From Dipteronia dyeriana (Eukaryota; Streptophyta; Magnoliopsida; Sapindales; Sapindaceae), in NCBI GenBank assembly GCA_032871835.1, contig CM065295.1, positions 41,538,360-41,602,359 of the forward strand: DNA of 64,000 nt. The letters are read 5' to 3'. Positions 36,595-48,900 of the stretch are shown piece after piece (the stretch's first letter is position 1; every line of letters starts with the position of its first letter). The notes under the pieces were generated by a model, which saw nothing but the letters and a program-made list of their open reading frames with translations, was not told the origin of the DNA and ran no database searches. The translations under genes and the position numbers were made by a program.

Positions 36595-37590
36595 CAAGGT
36601 CGTTGCCGCGGTCCACACCGCGGCCCTTTAAGTGAAACAACGCTTTTGGATGGCCCAGGTAAGCAAATTTAGGCATGACCACGGCCCAAGTAAGTTACCC
36701 AGACCATAGTAGGGCATAATTTTACGCACCTTTTCTCTTTTCTTCCCTCCTCATTCTTTTGTTGTGCACAACTGCTTCATTCTTCCTTTCTACTTCTCTT
36801 TTCTTCTCTTGTTTTAAAATTCTTCTCTACACTCTCATTTTTTCTTAATCAAATCTCTAAGGTATACCTCTCTACTCATTCTTTCATGGTTTAATTTATT
36901 TTTTTTTTGTAATATTTTGACCTAGATTTTCATATATATGTTGATTGGGAGGGGTTTTTGATGATTTATTGATTTAATTTGAAATTCATGCTTAAATAAC
37001 CAATGGGCTTTGTTTGGATAGTGTTATTACTTATGAATTAGCCTAGTTGGTAGGACTTTAATTGAGTTATGCTTGGAATTTCGAAATTGAGAGTAATGTT
37101 GAGATATTTGGATTTTATGTGGATGAATAAATGTAGAGAGTTTAATTTTGGTGCATTTGTGCTTAATGTGATGCCATGGTAATATTGAATGGATTTTAAT
37201 TGTTTATGGCATTGTTTTTGTTTTGGGAATAGTGTGATAATAAGGAAATTGGTCCAATATTGAGTTGAGTTGCTGCCAGATTTTACATGCAAACCTGGAC
37301 TTAATTACTTTTGTTTGGTTGTTTTTTATATGCAGATAGCAAAAACAAATCCAATTAAGAGACCTTTGGTAGGCAGCACTTCTAGATAAAAGGGGACCGC
37401 TCTCCCTCGCCTTGCCCATCACAAAGATTTTCGGCATCTAGCTTCAAAATTTCAGAGTCGGGCATGGATTACAGAGAAGGGCATTGACGTGCCAAGCTTG
37501 GTAGATACACCGGTGTCTGGGGTTGTGGCTACCAGCCAGTGGGTAGGGTTCGTTCAACGGCCTCCAAAGACTGACAGAAGCAACGGCCTC
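36595..37590 (+). pseudogene. Distal part of Athila-type element 3 with env-like (ORF2) remnant
   Basis: After GC-rich non-coding sequence (GCCGCGGTCCACACCGCGGC), a decayed frame from about 37335 reads KTNPIKRPLVGSTS, FRHLASKFQSRAWITEKGID and VPSLVDTP, then VVATSQWVGFVQRP. This resembles the extra ORF after pol of Athila elements, often called env-like or putative plant transposon protein. It ends abruptly near 37590, where unrelated chromovirus integrase sequence begins. Confidence 0.5.
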
Positions 37591-37594
37591 CACT

Positions 37595-39165
37595 TTAGAA
37601 TGTTGAACTCATTGCTATTAGCAGCCCACAATACCAACTATGGAATGATTTATGCATGGCTAATACTACTGAACCATATTTGTTAGAGCCCCATCGTAAG
37701 CTTCAGACTCAACCTGAGAAACATCCTCATCTCCTCAATCGAGAGGGCATTTTGCTGTACAAAAATAGACTTGTAATTCCTCATTCGTCACCTTTGTGGA
37801 CGGCTTTGCTCAAAAAAGTTCATGATTCCAAAATTGAAGGCCATTTTGGTGTTCTTTGCACCTAAAACCGTTTAGCTCAGTCTTTTTACTAGGAAGTTAT
37901 GAAGCAAGATATTCAACAATTTGTGGCTGAATGTGAGGTCTGCCAATGTAACAAGATGGAGGCTCGCTCTCCCATAGGACTGATGCAACCGTTACCAATT
38001 CCATCATAAGTATGGGAAGATATTTTATTGGATTTTGTAGAAGGGTTTTCTCTCTCAAATGGCAAATCAATAGTGATGGTGGTGGTCGATTGCCTCTCCA
38101 AATAAACCCATTTTATAGCCTTGGCACACCCATACACATCCAAGAAGGTAGCGAAAACATTCACCACTCAGGTTGTGCACCTCCACGGTGTTCCATGTTC
38201 CATGGTTAGTGACCGTGACCGTGACCTTATTTTTTTGAGTCAATTTTGGAAGGAATTTTTCAAGCTTCAATGTACTCAGCTGAAGATGAGCACTGCGTAT
38301 CACCCCCAATTGGATGGTCAGACGAAGGTTGTCAACAGCTGTTTGGAGCAGTACCTCTGCTGTCTCTATAGCTAACATCCAAAACAATGGTATAATCATC
38401 TACCTTGGGGGGAAATTCTGGTACAATAAAAACTTCCACTGGTCACTTGGAATGACTCCCTTTCAGGCTCTATATGGGCGTGCTCCACCTACTTTGGTGA
38501 ATTACATAATAGGTTCTACAGTGGTTGTGGAGGTAGAAAAAGAATTAATCGCCAAGGATGAGTTGCTTCGTAAATTAAGAGGTCACCTGCAACGTGCTAG
38601 CAATCGCATGAAGCAGCAAACCGATAAGAAACGTCATGATTGTGAGTACGAAGTGGGTGATTGGGTGTTTTTGCGTCTCTATCTGTATCGCCAAAATAAC
38701 CTCTTCTACCGAGCTCACTAGAAACTAGCCAGCTGTTGATCAACCCATTAAGGATGCTACGTGGGAAGCTTTTGATCAACTCTGCCTACAGTTTCTTGAT
38801 ATCGACCTTGAGGACAAGGATCGTGTCTAAGGGTGGCTAGATGATAGGAATCATTCCCGTAAAATCAGGAAACCTAACCCTAAATATTGTGTCTAGATAA
38901 TATAAGGGGAAGTGATAAAAAGTAACAAGGAAGGATCAACATGGTTGTTTCCATGTGATTATCTTTATCTCATTTTTATGTTAAGTTTATCATTATCTAG
39001 TTGTAGGCAATAAACTTATTTAAGGGAAGCATTAGTAGGAGAAAGGCATGCATTAATATATTGTTCTATTGGTTTGTTTGGTGACTCCTACCACAAGTGG
39101 AGAGTTCATTAATATAATCACTCGTTTTCCACTTGATTGTCATTCTTTCACATATCATCTGTCAG
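37595..39165 (+). mobile_element. Ty3 chromovirus fragment (element 5): integrase to 3' LTR
   Basis: The fragment starts in the pol linker (SSPQYQLW-like) and ends in a short LTR. A purine tract, ATAAGGGGAAG, lies directly before TGATAAAAAGTAACAAGG at 38911, taken as the 3' LTR start. The LTR end is not certain (about 39165, ...CATCTGTCA). The 5' half is missing. It is a different family from elements 1 and 2: the integrase reads PLPIPS-VWEDI and the LTR is unrelated. Confidence 0.65.
37600..38830 (+). pseudogene. Integrase-chromodomain remnant of element 5
   Basis: The frame at 37656-37865 has REGILLYKNRLVIPHSSPLW and IEGHFGVL. A CEVCQCNKM zinc pair follows near 37930-37960, then PIGLMQPLPIPS, SDRDRDLIFLSQFW near 38210-38250, YHPQLDGQTKVVN near 38300-38335 and FEVGDWVFL-like near 38650. 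A deletion joins KLAS to a chromodomain-type tail QPIKDATWEAFDQ near 38735-38775. Stops and shifts occur throughout. Confidence 0.75.
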
Positions 39166-39247
39166 AGAATTAGGGTTTTCATCCTTGATTAATTTGATGA
39201 ATGTATTATGGGTTTTTACTATTCCTTTATTTTCCTTTAAAAAATGT

Positions 39248-40878
39248 GGAAATAGTGAGATATGTCACCTTTTTTTTGTGTGTTGTAATGATGTCACCGT
39301 TTTAATAACTTAAGTTTAAAAGGCACCTATTATGGTGAACTACCCAAATTGCCCTTAAATAATCTATTTTTATTCTCATTGTACCTTTATCTACATTTTG
39401 AAAACGATAACTCATCTCTCTCTCTCAAATAGTTGTCTGAAAATCGATCTACAACTCATCTCTCTTCAAAAAACTTGTCTCTCTCCAGATTATGCTAAAA
39501 AAAATAACATATGTTTGTGATCTTCTTTTATATATTGTCATATATTTCTGTATGGTTTAACAATGTATCAATTCGTTATGATTTGTTGTCCCAATCTTTG
39601 TATGAACATGTATGAACATTTAGTCTCCAGATTCTGTTCGAGATTTTTTTAAATACTTCGAGCTTTTTTTATTAGTGTCCGAGCTATTTTGATATGATTC
39701 CGAGATTTTCTATACTCTTCCGAGTTTTTTTGATTTGTCTCCGAGCTTTTTTGTTAAGTTAATGTCTGAGATTTGTCTCCGAGCTTTTTTGATATGGTTC
39801 AAAAAATTTCTAACCCCTGGTAAAAAAGCTCGAACCCAATAAAAAAAAGCTTGGACACTTGACAAAAAAGCTCGAACCCTTACAAAAAAACTCAAGCTTT
39901 TTTTTTAATGGGTTCGAGTTTTTTTACCAAGTGCCCGAGCTTTTTTGCTAAGTGCCCGAGCTTTTTTTTACTTGGTTCAAGCTTTTTTACCAAGTTAAAA
40001 AAACCAAGTAAAAAAAAAGATCGGACACTTGGTAAAAAAGCTCGAACCCAGTAAAAAAAAGTTCGGACACTTGGTAAAAAAACTCGAGCTTTTTTTTTAA
40101 CGGGTTCGAGCTTTTTTTACCAAGTGCCCGAGCTTTTTTTAATGGGTTCAAGCTTTTTTGCCAAGTGCCCGATCTTTTTTTTACTTGGTTCGAGCCTTTT
40201 TATCAAGTTAAAAAAAAAAATTGGACACTTGGTAAAAAAGCTCGAACCCAGTAAAAAAAACTCGGGCACTTGGTAAAAAAGCTCGAACCCATTAAAAAAA
40301 AAGCTCGAGCTTTTTTGTCAAGTGCCCGAGCTTTTTTTTACTGGGTTCGAGCTTTTTTACCAAGTGTCCGAGCTTTTTTTTAACTTGGTAAAAAAGCTCC
40401 AACCAAGAAAAATAAAGTTCGGGCACTTGGCAAAAAAACTCGAACCCTTACCAAAAAAACTCGGGTAAGGGTTTGAGCTTTTTGCCAAGTGTCCGAGCTT
40501 TTTTACCAAGTACCCGAGCTTTTTTTTACTTGGTTCAAGCATTTTTGTCAAGTGTCCGGGTTTTTTTTTACTGGGTTCGAGACTTTTACTAAAGGCTCTG
40601 AATCTTTTGTAATTATATTTTGAGCATATTAAGTACTGACTAGAAGAAAAAAAAGCTCTGGGGGCACTGCGTCTGCGTAGCGCCACTCAGTCGCCGTTCG
40701 AGTGATTGTCTGAGTTTCAACGAGATTTTCTCTCTCTACTTCAAAACTATCACTGTAAAATGAATGAAAATAAATATAATGTGGAACAACTATTGAGGGT
40801 ATTTTTATCCATTCACCATAATATGTGTCTTTTAAACATAAGTTAGTAATGCAATGACAGTATTGAAATGCTACTTCC
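39248..40878. mobile_element. Non-autonomous Mutator-like element (1.63 kb) with long inverted ends
   Basis: A perfect 9-bp duplication AAAAAATGT occurs at 39239-39247 and 40879-40887. The ends are inverted repeats, GGAAATAGTGAGA against GGAAGTAGCATTTC (complement). They include shared blocks such as AAGTTTAAAAGGCACC against ATGTTTAAAAGACACA and TATTATGGTGAA, and similarity continues for about 200 bp. A 9-bp duplication and long TIRs are Mutator hallmarks. No transposase frame is present. The interior is an inverted-repeat array. Confidence 0.85.
39640..40585. repeat. Array of alternating inverted repeats (GAGCTTTTTT / AAAAAAGCTC)
   Basis: The phrase GGTTCGAGCTTTTTTACCAA followed by GTGCCCGAGCTTTTTTTACT (about 41 bp) recurs on one strand for about 100 bp, then on the other strand, and so on. 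Switch centres lie near 39802, 39894, 39998, 40086, 40210, 40307, 40388 and 40466. This gives about four dyad units of roughly 200 bp. The centre at 40297-40316 is a perfect 20-bp palindrome. Confidence 0.85.
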
Positions 40879-40887
40879 AAAAAATGT

Positions 40888-41194
40888 TATTTATTTGTTG
40901 AGCCCTACAAAAATTATGTTTGTTTAGAGTGATTGCGTAAAGTAGAGCAGCATTCGCAATATATATATATATATAACATGGTTAATACATATAATTTGCA
41001 TGTTTATTCTTGTTTCCTCTATCAAGATAACAGAAGCAATAATCAAAAACTAGTTTAGTATTAAACATATCAAGAAAATAAATATATCAAACCCTATCAT
41101 CACATCATATCATAACAAACCTTTGAGCCTTAAAAGTTTTCATGAATCCAAGAGAGTCATCATATTTTTCTCAGTTGTCTTGAAACATCTTTAA
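40888..41194. other. Unassigned AT-rich spacer
   Basis: Nothing recognisable was seen except a short AT run near 40960. It is the sequence between the Mutator-like element and the Tourist-like element. Confidence 0.5.
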
Positions 41195-41693
41195 GGGTTT
41201 GTTTGGTACGGGTGAGACAGGACATGACAACATGAGACAATTTGTTATTGTTCAATGTTTAGCGTGTTCTTAGTATGGGACAGAACAGGACAATGTGGGA
41301 TAAAAATCATAAAAAATTATCCCGTCCAAGACCCTAGGACAACTTGTCTTATGACACTAGACAAGTATCAAAAAGATCAATTTACCCTTTAAATTTTCAA
41401 ATAATTACAATCTTGTCTAATATATTATATTATATTATATTATATTATATATCGATAATGTATATATATATTATATAAAATATTTATGTAATATAAATAT
41501 ATAATATATAATATATAACATTTTATAATTATATATAATAATATATAATATATTAAACATTATTATGTGTATAATAATTGTATTACCCGTACAATAATAT
41601 ATATATATATATATTATTGTACATGAAATAATATTTAATATTATATATATATATATATATCTTATATTTTCTATATGTTCTAATATTTAATAT

Positions 41694-41744
<51 letters not shown>

Positions 41745-41846
41745 ATATCCTATATATATTTCTATATAATAATATAATATATCATATTATTAAATATATA
41801 ATACCTGTAGTATTCTATATTATTATATAATAATATCAAATAATGA

Positions 41847-41887
<41 letters not shown>

Positions 41888-42149
41888 ACTAATAATATGT
41901 TATATATAATTATATATTATATATTTTATTTTTTAATATTATTACATATTAATATATAATATTATAATATATGTTGACCCGTCATGTTCCAGCCATACCA
42001 AATGTATAATAGTACAGTTAACAGTTCTGTTACAAGCCTTCCAAACACAATATAGAACAACATGTCATGTCTTGTCCTATCATGTCCTGTCCCATCCCGT
42101 CCCATCCCGTCCCACATTGTCATGTTCCATCTTCGTGCCAAACGCACCC
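41195..42149. mobile_element. Tourist-like (PIF/Harbinger-type) inverted-repeat element, 955 bp
   Basis: The ends are GGGTTTGTTTGGTACG and CGTGCCAAACGCACCC (an imperfect inverted repeat). They are flanked by TAA on both sides (41192-41194, 42150-42152), matching the TWA target of Harbinger elements. Subterminal GGACATGACA-type blocks recur inverted near both ends. The middle is almost pure AT, with AT runs at about 41690-41740 and 41850-41885. No coding sequence was seen. Confidence 0.75.
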
Positions 42150-42258
42150 TAAGAGCCTTGTGATATACTAGAGCATCACTTGTTGTAAGCTTGTGTACTA
42201 CCTCCTCCCATAGTTGTGTTTGCCTAGAGCTTTGCTATCCAAAAAGTACAAACAAAAT

Positions 42259-42882
42259 TGTTAGTATATTTGGGTATGGGTTAGAGACTCATTATACACC
42301 CAAGTGGGTCAAGATCACAAACAATACATGGAGAGCCTAAAATCCATGTACACCAAGCCCAAGCATGAGCCCATACACTAAAGCAATATAACTGCCTGAA
42401 CAATTTGCAATATATAAATACAACGTGTATTGGTATGGGCTGATAACTTACAAAAGTTTGTGCAGGCGTGTGATATATAATAGGCAACAATGGGTTGTCT
42501 GAGATAGTCATGTATATGCATTATGCATATGTGCAATATGCATGACATGCATGAGCAAATTTTATATATCAACATGGTGTGTAAATAACGTGCAAGAGTA
42601 TTGCATGTAAGAGACTAAGAGTGCATGTGTGCAAGTGTTTAGAGAGACAATATACCGAGAGAAACACAATGAGATGTTGAGAAAATCTATAGAATTTTTT
42701 CCCATCCAATAATCAAAGTGTGGGTAAATTGCATTGTGATCATAAGGGACTTTTCGATCATGTGATCGTCCTTCGACCGGTGATACAGTTTCAGGTGTTC
42801 GATCCCGCTTCCGTTGGAATTCGGATTTTCTATGGCGAACGGTAATCCGAATTCATTTTGTTTATATCTAATTTTATTTTCA
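42259..42882 (+). repeat. 5' LTR of copia element 6
   Basis: The LTR runs TGTTAGTATATTTGGG to TTTTATTTTCA. It ends just before the TTAGTATCAGAGC primer site. Confidence 0.9.
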
Positions 42883-43024
42883 TTAGTATCAGAGCATGAT
42901 TGGAACTGTATTCTGGTAGAAATGCCATGTTTAGGAATTGTTATTCACGTTTTGAATGCTTCACAATTCGATAATGGCATAACACCACACACTTGTTATA
43001 TTTCGTTTTAGATGGCATGATTGT

Positions 43025-43028
<4 letters not shown>

Positions 43029-43066
<38 letters not shown>

Positions 43067-43092
43067 TATATATAAATGTGTGTGTGTGTGTG
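43029..43092. repeat. AT/GT microsatellite
   Basis: A long TA dinucleotide run is followed by a TG run, inside the 5' internal region of copia element 6. Confidence 0.85.
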
Positions 43093-45949
43093 ATTATATG
43101 TTCTGGATTTTCTTGTCATGTGTTAACTTCAAAATTGAGAAAATTTTGAAGAATTAAAATTTGAAACCCGTGACTGTTATGGGGTTCGAATTTCATTGTA
43201 ATTTTTAAATTTATCTACAATCATGGTACCATTAGATAGAGTCTTTCAATAGCTTTCAACGATAGGTTATTTGCATAATTTGGTTCAGAAACGAGGGAGA
43301 AAAACGATTTCGAAATTTTCTATAGAATATTAAATTCTAGAAACATGTTTGAGGATGAATATGGGTGAAGAACATGAAGAACATGTTTCACGCACCCGGA
43401 GAGTGCATTTCACCCCTAACCCAAATGTCGTTTTTAAGGGCATAAATGGAATTAAAATTAAATTTGGAGTCGGATGGTGGTGGCTACGTGTTCAGGAAAG
43501 CATGGGAAGAAGGACGTGTGCATCCCACGCTCCTCCCGGGCGAGTGGGCAACATGAGCAGCAGGCTTGAGTGGTTCAGCTGATGACACATGTACACATCA
43601 AAATGTGACACATGGCTTATTTGTGTCATTTTGACACATGGCCCAACTTTAAGGTGACACGTGGCGAGGACGTGTTTGTCATGAAAACCATCAACGGTTT
43701 TCGACGATCGGTACCGTTTTTGACGACGGTTTAGACTGTTGTCGATTACCAGTATTTTTTTGGTGCCACATCATCATACCACCACATCCCCGATCGGACC
43801 AGCTTTCAGTTTCGATACTCTGACCGGCTAGTTTTTTGACAATGTTTCCGACAATCGGTGACTTTTCAGGTGAATATTTTCGGCGTCCATTAAATGGTTT
43901 TACAACCATAAAATGGTTTTTCTGCAACTATAAGTGGTTTTCCGGCGACCGATGCTTTTTTTCTAACAAAAAAAAGTTATTTTCTATTCTCGTTTTAATT
44001 TTTTTTTATTAATTCCATTGATTTGTTTCGCTCCAATGGGAGCTGAATTAATGCCCTATAAATTTCAGATGGGATATTTTTTAATAAGACGGATTTCAAT
44101 GACGATTTTTAGCGTGGATTCCAATGACAGTTTCCAGTATTAGTTTTGGTGACGGTTTCTGGTTGCGGTTTTTGATGACGGTCTCTGGTATAGTTTCCGG
44201 TAACAATTTTTGATGCGGATTTCAAAAATGGTTTCCGATGGCAATTTCGGCCACAGTGGATTTTTCTACCAGGAATTTTTCTATAAAAAATTTGGCCACC
44301 AAAATTTAGCTTCAGTGGGAGCTATGTATATTGAAAAGCTTTCGTTTAGAATTCTCCGTCTAATTAATTGTGCAATCGGGGAATAAGAAGTTTTATTAGA
44401 ATGTACATTGGAAATGTATAAGGTTATTAAAAGACAAATTTTTTTAAGTGACTTAGAAATTTTTTAGAATAAATCTGCATTATCTTATATGTCTTAATGG
44501 AGAAGATTTCATGAATCTTATTAATGACATATAGCCACGGTCAATGACTTGTGCTTTTATGTTGAGAGATGTAGTGGATAGTCTTTTAATGAAATTTTCC
44601 AGAGAATTAATAGATATATAAGGTTGGAAAGACTAGAGTAAGGTACCATAATGTATTTTGGTCGTAGAGGAGTGTTACATTCTTGGGAATGTAAGGCGAT
44701 CTATTGCATCCGCAATGAATATTTATAGTGTTAGGCACATGAGTTATTACACATGCGAAAGATGACCAAATCTTTGAGAAAATGACAATTAGATGAGTTG
44801 TGAGGACTTAAAGAGTATTTCTCAGTGGTGATCGATATAAATATGAAACGTATAGAATGAATAACATTCAAAGTCTCATGTTTTAGAAAATATGTTGTTT
44901 TAATAAACCGTTTTACAGTAAATAATTTTGGTTTATTTACTTTGTAGTAAAAACGGTTTGACCCTTAAAATATTTGCTTGGGACTTGTGAATTGTATTCT
45001 TATGTTATTTATATGATCACTTGTTTTGGAAATTCTAAATTGTTGAGTAAAATATTATAATTAAAATTTTGCGTAAAGTACTAAATTTATGATGATTAAA
45101 TTTTTAAAAACGGATGGTAATTAGATGCTTTGACGACTTTTTCAATTCTGTTCCTTAAATTGTTTCATCATTTGTTTGGTCTGCGTTTGCAGTAAAATTA
45201 AATGTGTGTACTTTTAGAGGTTAATATGCTTGCATAGTAGATTGTATATTTTTACATAGATTAGCATAACATATAGATTATGTATCTATAATATTGTGGC
45301 CAATTTGATAGCAATAAACTAAATCGTGTAATCTAGGGAATCGATATACAATAAGGTTTAGTGTATTTTAAGAGTAAAAAGCTCTTGAGACTATAACATG
45401 AATCAAAGATTGAACCTCATCATTGTACTTATTTGCTCGACATACAAGATGTGAAGGCTTATCAAGCTAGAAGTTAAATTACTCGCATTAAGTTGCAGAG
45501 TAAGTCAAATAGTAAATTCACATGTATGTTTTACAAGTACAATATGATTTAAGTAAAGTGGTTTACCTTTCAAAGTTTGGCTTGAAGGGAAAATTTTAGT
45601 AGTATTTTGAGTACTAAAATTTAGTATGTATGATATCAAGTATTAGAGTACTTATAAGAAGCACCAAAATTAGTGGTAGCCTCCAATACGGATATAAAAC
45701 ATGATACACCGACTAAACGATCTGATCTCTTCTAATAGTTGGAATATATAAAATTAATATGACACGTTTCGATCGTGTCATTTTGGTAGTAGAAGATGAG
45801 CTCTTAAAGACGTCTTAGGCTTCTAGCCAATTTTATATGAAGGATTCCAACTTATACAAAACTTTTAGTTTTGAGCATATTAGTGGAAATAGTTATTTTC
45901 AAAAGAAGAAGAGAATCTAGTCATAACCACTTAATCTTAGATCGGAATA

Positions 45950-48900
45950 TGCAAGAGGTTAAGGGATACCGCATTGAGGAAGGACAAAACTAAAATAGCT
46001 TGTTGCCGTTGTGACAAGCTGGGTCATTTTCACTCATAAATACATTGAGTCGAAAAGAGTAAAACCCAAACTCAAGAATTTGTTAAGTTATGTTTAAGTT
46101 TCTGGTTAGGTATTTTCTTTTTGAATCTCGTCTTTTGTGGACAGTAGATAAGCAAAGATATACCATCCAATAGGAAACTGTAAAGCACACATAGAGTAAA
46201 GTTAGATTATTAGAGACACGATGTATATGTGTTAAAACAACTTTTGGAGTTTAGTACCTACAAACTGGGTTTGCATGGTAGACTAAATTTGTACTTCATG
46301 ATGTTCTAATATACACTTGAGATCTAACTGGTTTTAGTGCCCGCAATTATCCTCATTTATTCGGGTTATCGTTAATGATCATGATGGTTGTATGAATATT
46401 AATTTAGCAAATTATATTCTTAATATTCATATGGTACTTGATAGTTTCTTAATGGTTTTATAGTATTATACGTCAGTAGAAACAGTTATAATTTTGTTTG
46501 TTTTTCAATCGTGACAATAGTAATGGTGCTGATATTCTGGCATGCTAGATTAAGTCATGTTGGACTAGATAGAATGAATATATTAGTTAGAGAAGACTAA
46601 TTGAACTCATTCATCTTAAAGATCCTGCAAATTATCTAGCAAGAAAAACAACTAGAAAACCATTTAATAAAGAACTACATCAGAAAATTCATTACAACTA
46701 ATTCATTATTACATTTGTGATTGAATGAGTGTAAAGGCTAGACATGAAATTTCATACCTAGTTACTTTTATTAATATCTTTAGACGTCTCAGTTATATCT
46801 ATTTGATTTCTCATAAATTGAAAACATTGGATTGCATTCAGATTGTTTGGTTGATGATCATATTAGATAATTAAATTTTGAGTTTAAAGAATAAACCGGG
46901 TATGTAAATATCTTTCTGAACGGTTCAAGGAATTGTTTAGTAATAAAGATATAAAAAGATATTTATTTATTCCTAGGACTCCGCAAAACATAGTGTAGCA
47001 GAAATAAGGAATTAAATACTATTGGAAATGGTTACGTCTGTGATAGCGCATGTGAAATATTTAGTATCTTACTAGAGGATATTTTAATTGTTGTCTACTC
47101 ACTTAATCATGTTCCATTTGATCAAACACTTCTACACCATATGAATTCTAGATAGGTAGGTAGTCTGGTCTGACTAATCTACAACCCTGGGGGTATGAAG
47201 ATAATGTTTATAATTCATCTCATAGAAATGAGAAATTGGATGCAAGAAGAGAAGTTGTATCTTTGTTTGATACTATGTGCAATCCAAAGGATTAAATAAA
47301 TGATGGTGTATAATTAGATAGAAGTGTGACTGAATTTGAATCACAAGATGTCATTATTAGAGAATGAATTTCTTAGTAGAAGTGAATTTAATATAGATAT
47401 CTAATTTTTAGAATTAGATTATCTATGTTAATATGCGAGTGGTGGTAAATTAAAATTTAACTTGATCCTTCATCCCTGGTGGGAGTGGAATTCTAAATGG
47501 ATCTTTCATCCCTAGTGGGGGTGGAAATCTACACCCTAGTGGGAGTAGAAATCCTCATGGATCTTTCATCCCTAATAGGAGTGAAACAGTTGTTAAATCA
47601 ACCACTGTAATAATTTACCAATTCATGGACATAATCATAAATTTATCCCATGTCATCTTTCAGAGATTGAAAGGGAAGTTTTGATGATTAATTCGCTTGA
47701 CATTGATAAGCCAAAGATTATCACTACTATCTACTAAGTGAATATATAAATGAAAGCAATGGAAGGGGAAATGGAGACTAGAAAAGTGATCATGTCTGGG
47801 ACTTTGTTCACTTACCGCCTGTTCATTAGACCATTATGAACGTATGGTTCCACATATGTCATACGTAAGGCGAAAAGTACTAATGAGAGGTATAAGGCGC
47901 TATTAATCGCAAATGAAGACACTTCCTCTCTGGAAGTAAAGTTTTCTTTTATATGCATTATTCTAGCACTAGTCACATATTTGAACCTGAAATTACATCA
48001 GATGGGTAATGATTGTACTTCTCGATAGAGAACTAGAAGAAGAGATTTATATGGAATAGCCTGTAAATTTTTGTTTCAAAAGACCAATAGCACATAAGTG
48101 TGCTTACGTATTGTATGATTTGAAACAATCATCTAGAAAGTGGTATCTTTTATTCTTTAAGTTGTAATGTCTTACGGATTAATAATGACTAAAGATAGCC
48201 ATGGTAAGTACACTAAATAGGTTAAGGATAATTGTTATATTGTCTATATATGTGGACTATATGTCTTTGCTAGAAATAATGAAGAGTTTGTAAAAGTATA
48301 ATGAAATGGTAACTCTCAAATTTCTTTGAGATTTTATATGAGCAATGTGGCTTATATATATATTAGTAGTGAGAGTTGATTCGGAATGAGCAATTATATG
48401 CTCAAAGATACTCTTATTGTAAAATTACAAACTCTTAGCCTCAATGTGTACCTTGAAACTCTATAAGATCAAGTTATTAATTACAAGTTCTTCATGTTAG
48501 TACCATACAAAGTCTCATATACACTGTTATATGTACAAAGTCTATCATTAGTTACGTCGTAAGATTGGTGAATGGACACCGATATAATCCTTGATTACAA
48601 CATTGAGATGTTGTCAAGAAGATTATGACATACCTTGAAAGTATGACTAACTAATTAGTGTACATTGTGATATGTACAAGGCCCAATAGAAATTATGATA
48701 TAAGATTTGTAAATGTATACCAATATAATCCTAGATTGAGAGGATTATGATATAAGTTTAATAGTAAGGAAATTTACTGTTAATGCTAGCATAATTACAC
48801 ACATAATGTTATAGAAATATATCGTCAGGTTGAGAACAACATTCTTACACGTGTGGACGCCTCAGTTGTTGAGATAGTAAGCTGAGATGAGACACATATA

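Larger units (their letters stand above)
21752..37590 (+). mobile_element. Athila-type Ty3 element 3, decayed, split by element 4
   Basis: The internal region runs 21752-27904 and resumes at 36595 after element 4. Gag, protease, RT/RNase H and integrase remnants occur in Ty3 order. A post-pol tail follows (AATAAAGCGATTGGTGGGAG near 27390), then GC-rich blocks and an env-like/ORF2 remnant at about 37340-37590. The 3' LTR is missing and the right end abuts chromovirus fragment 5. Stops and shifts occur throughout. Confidence 0.75.

Noticed and set aside
39640..40585. Considered as a CRISPR-like array
   Set aside because: There are no unique spacers, units alternate in strand and are built of one phrase, and the host is a plant.
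39710..40686. Minus-strand frames with repeated SKKLGHLAKKL-like peptides
   Set aside because: They are translations of the AAAAAAGCTC repeat array; the peptide repeats reflect DNA structure, not a protein.
41962..42147. Minus-strand repeat peptide GRDGTGHDRTRHD
   Set aside because: It is a product of the subterminal GGGACGGGAT repeats at one end of the Tourist-like element.
43349..43582. 77-residue plus-strand frame in copia element 6
   Set aside because: It occupies the Gag position but has no Gag motif, and the surrounding frame is broken; it was not called as a gene.
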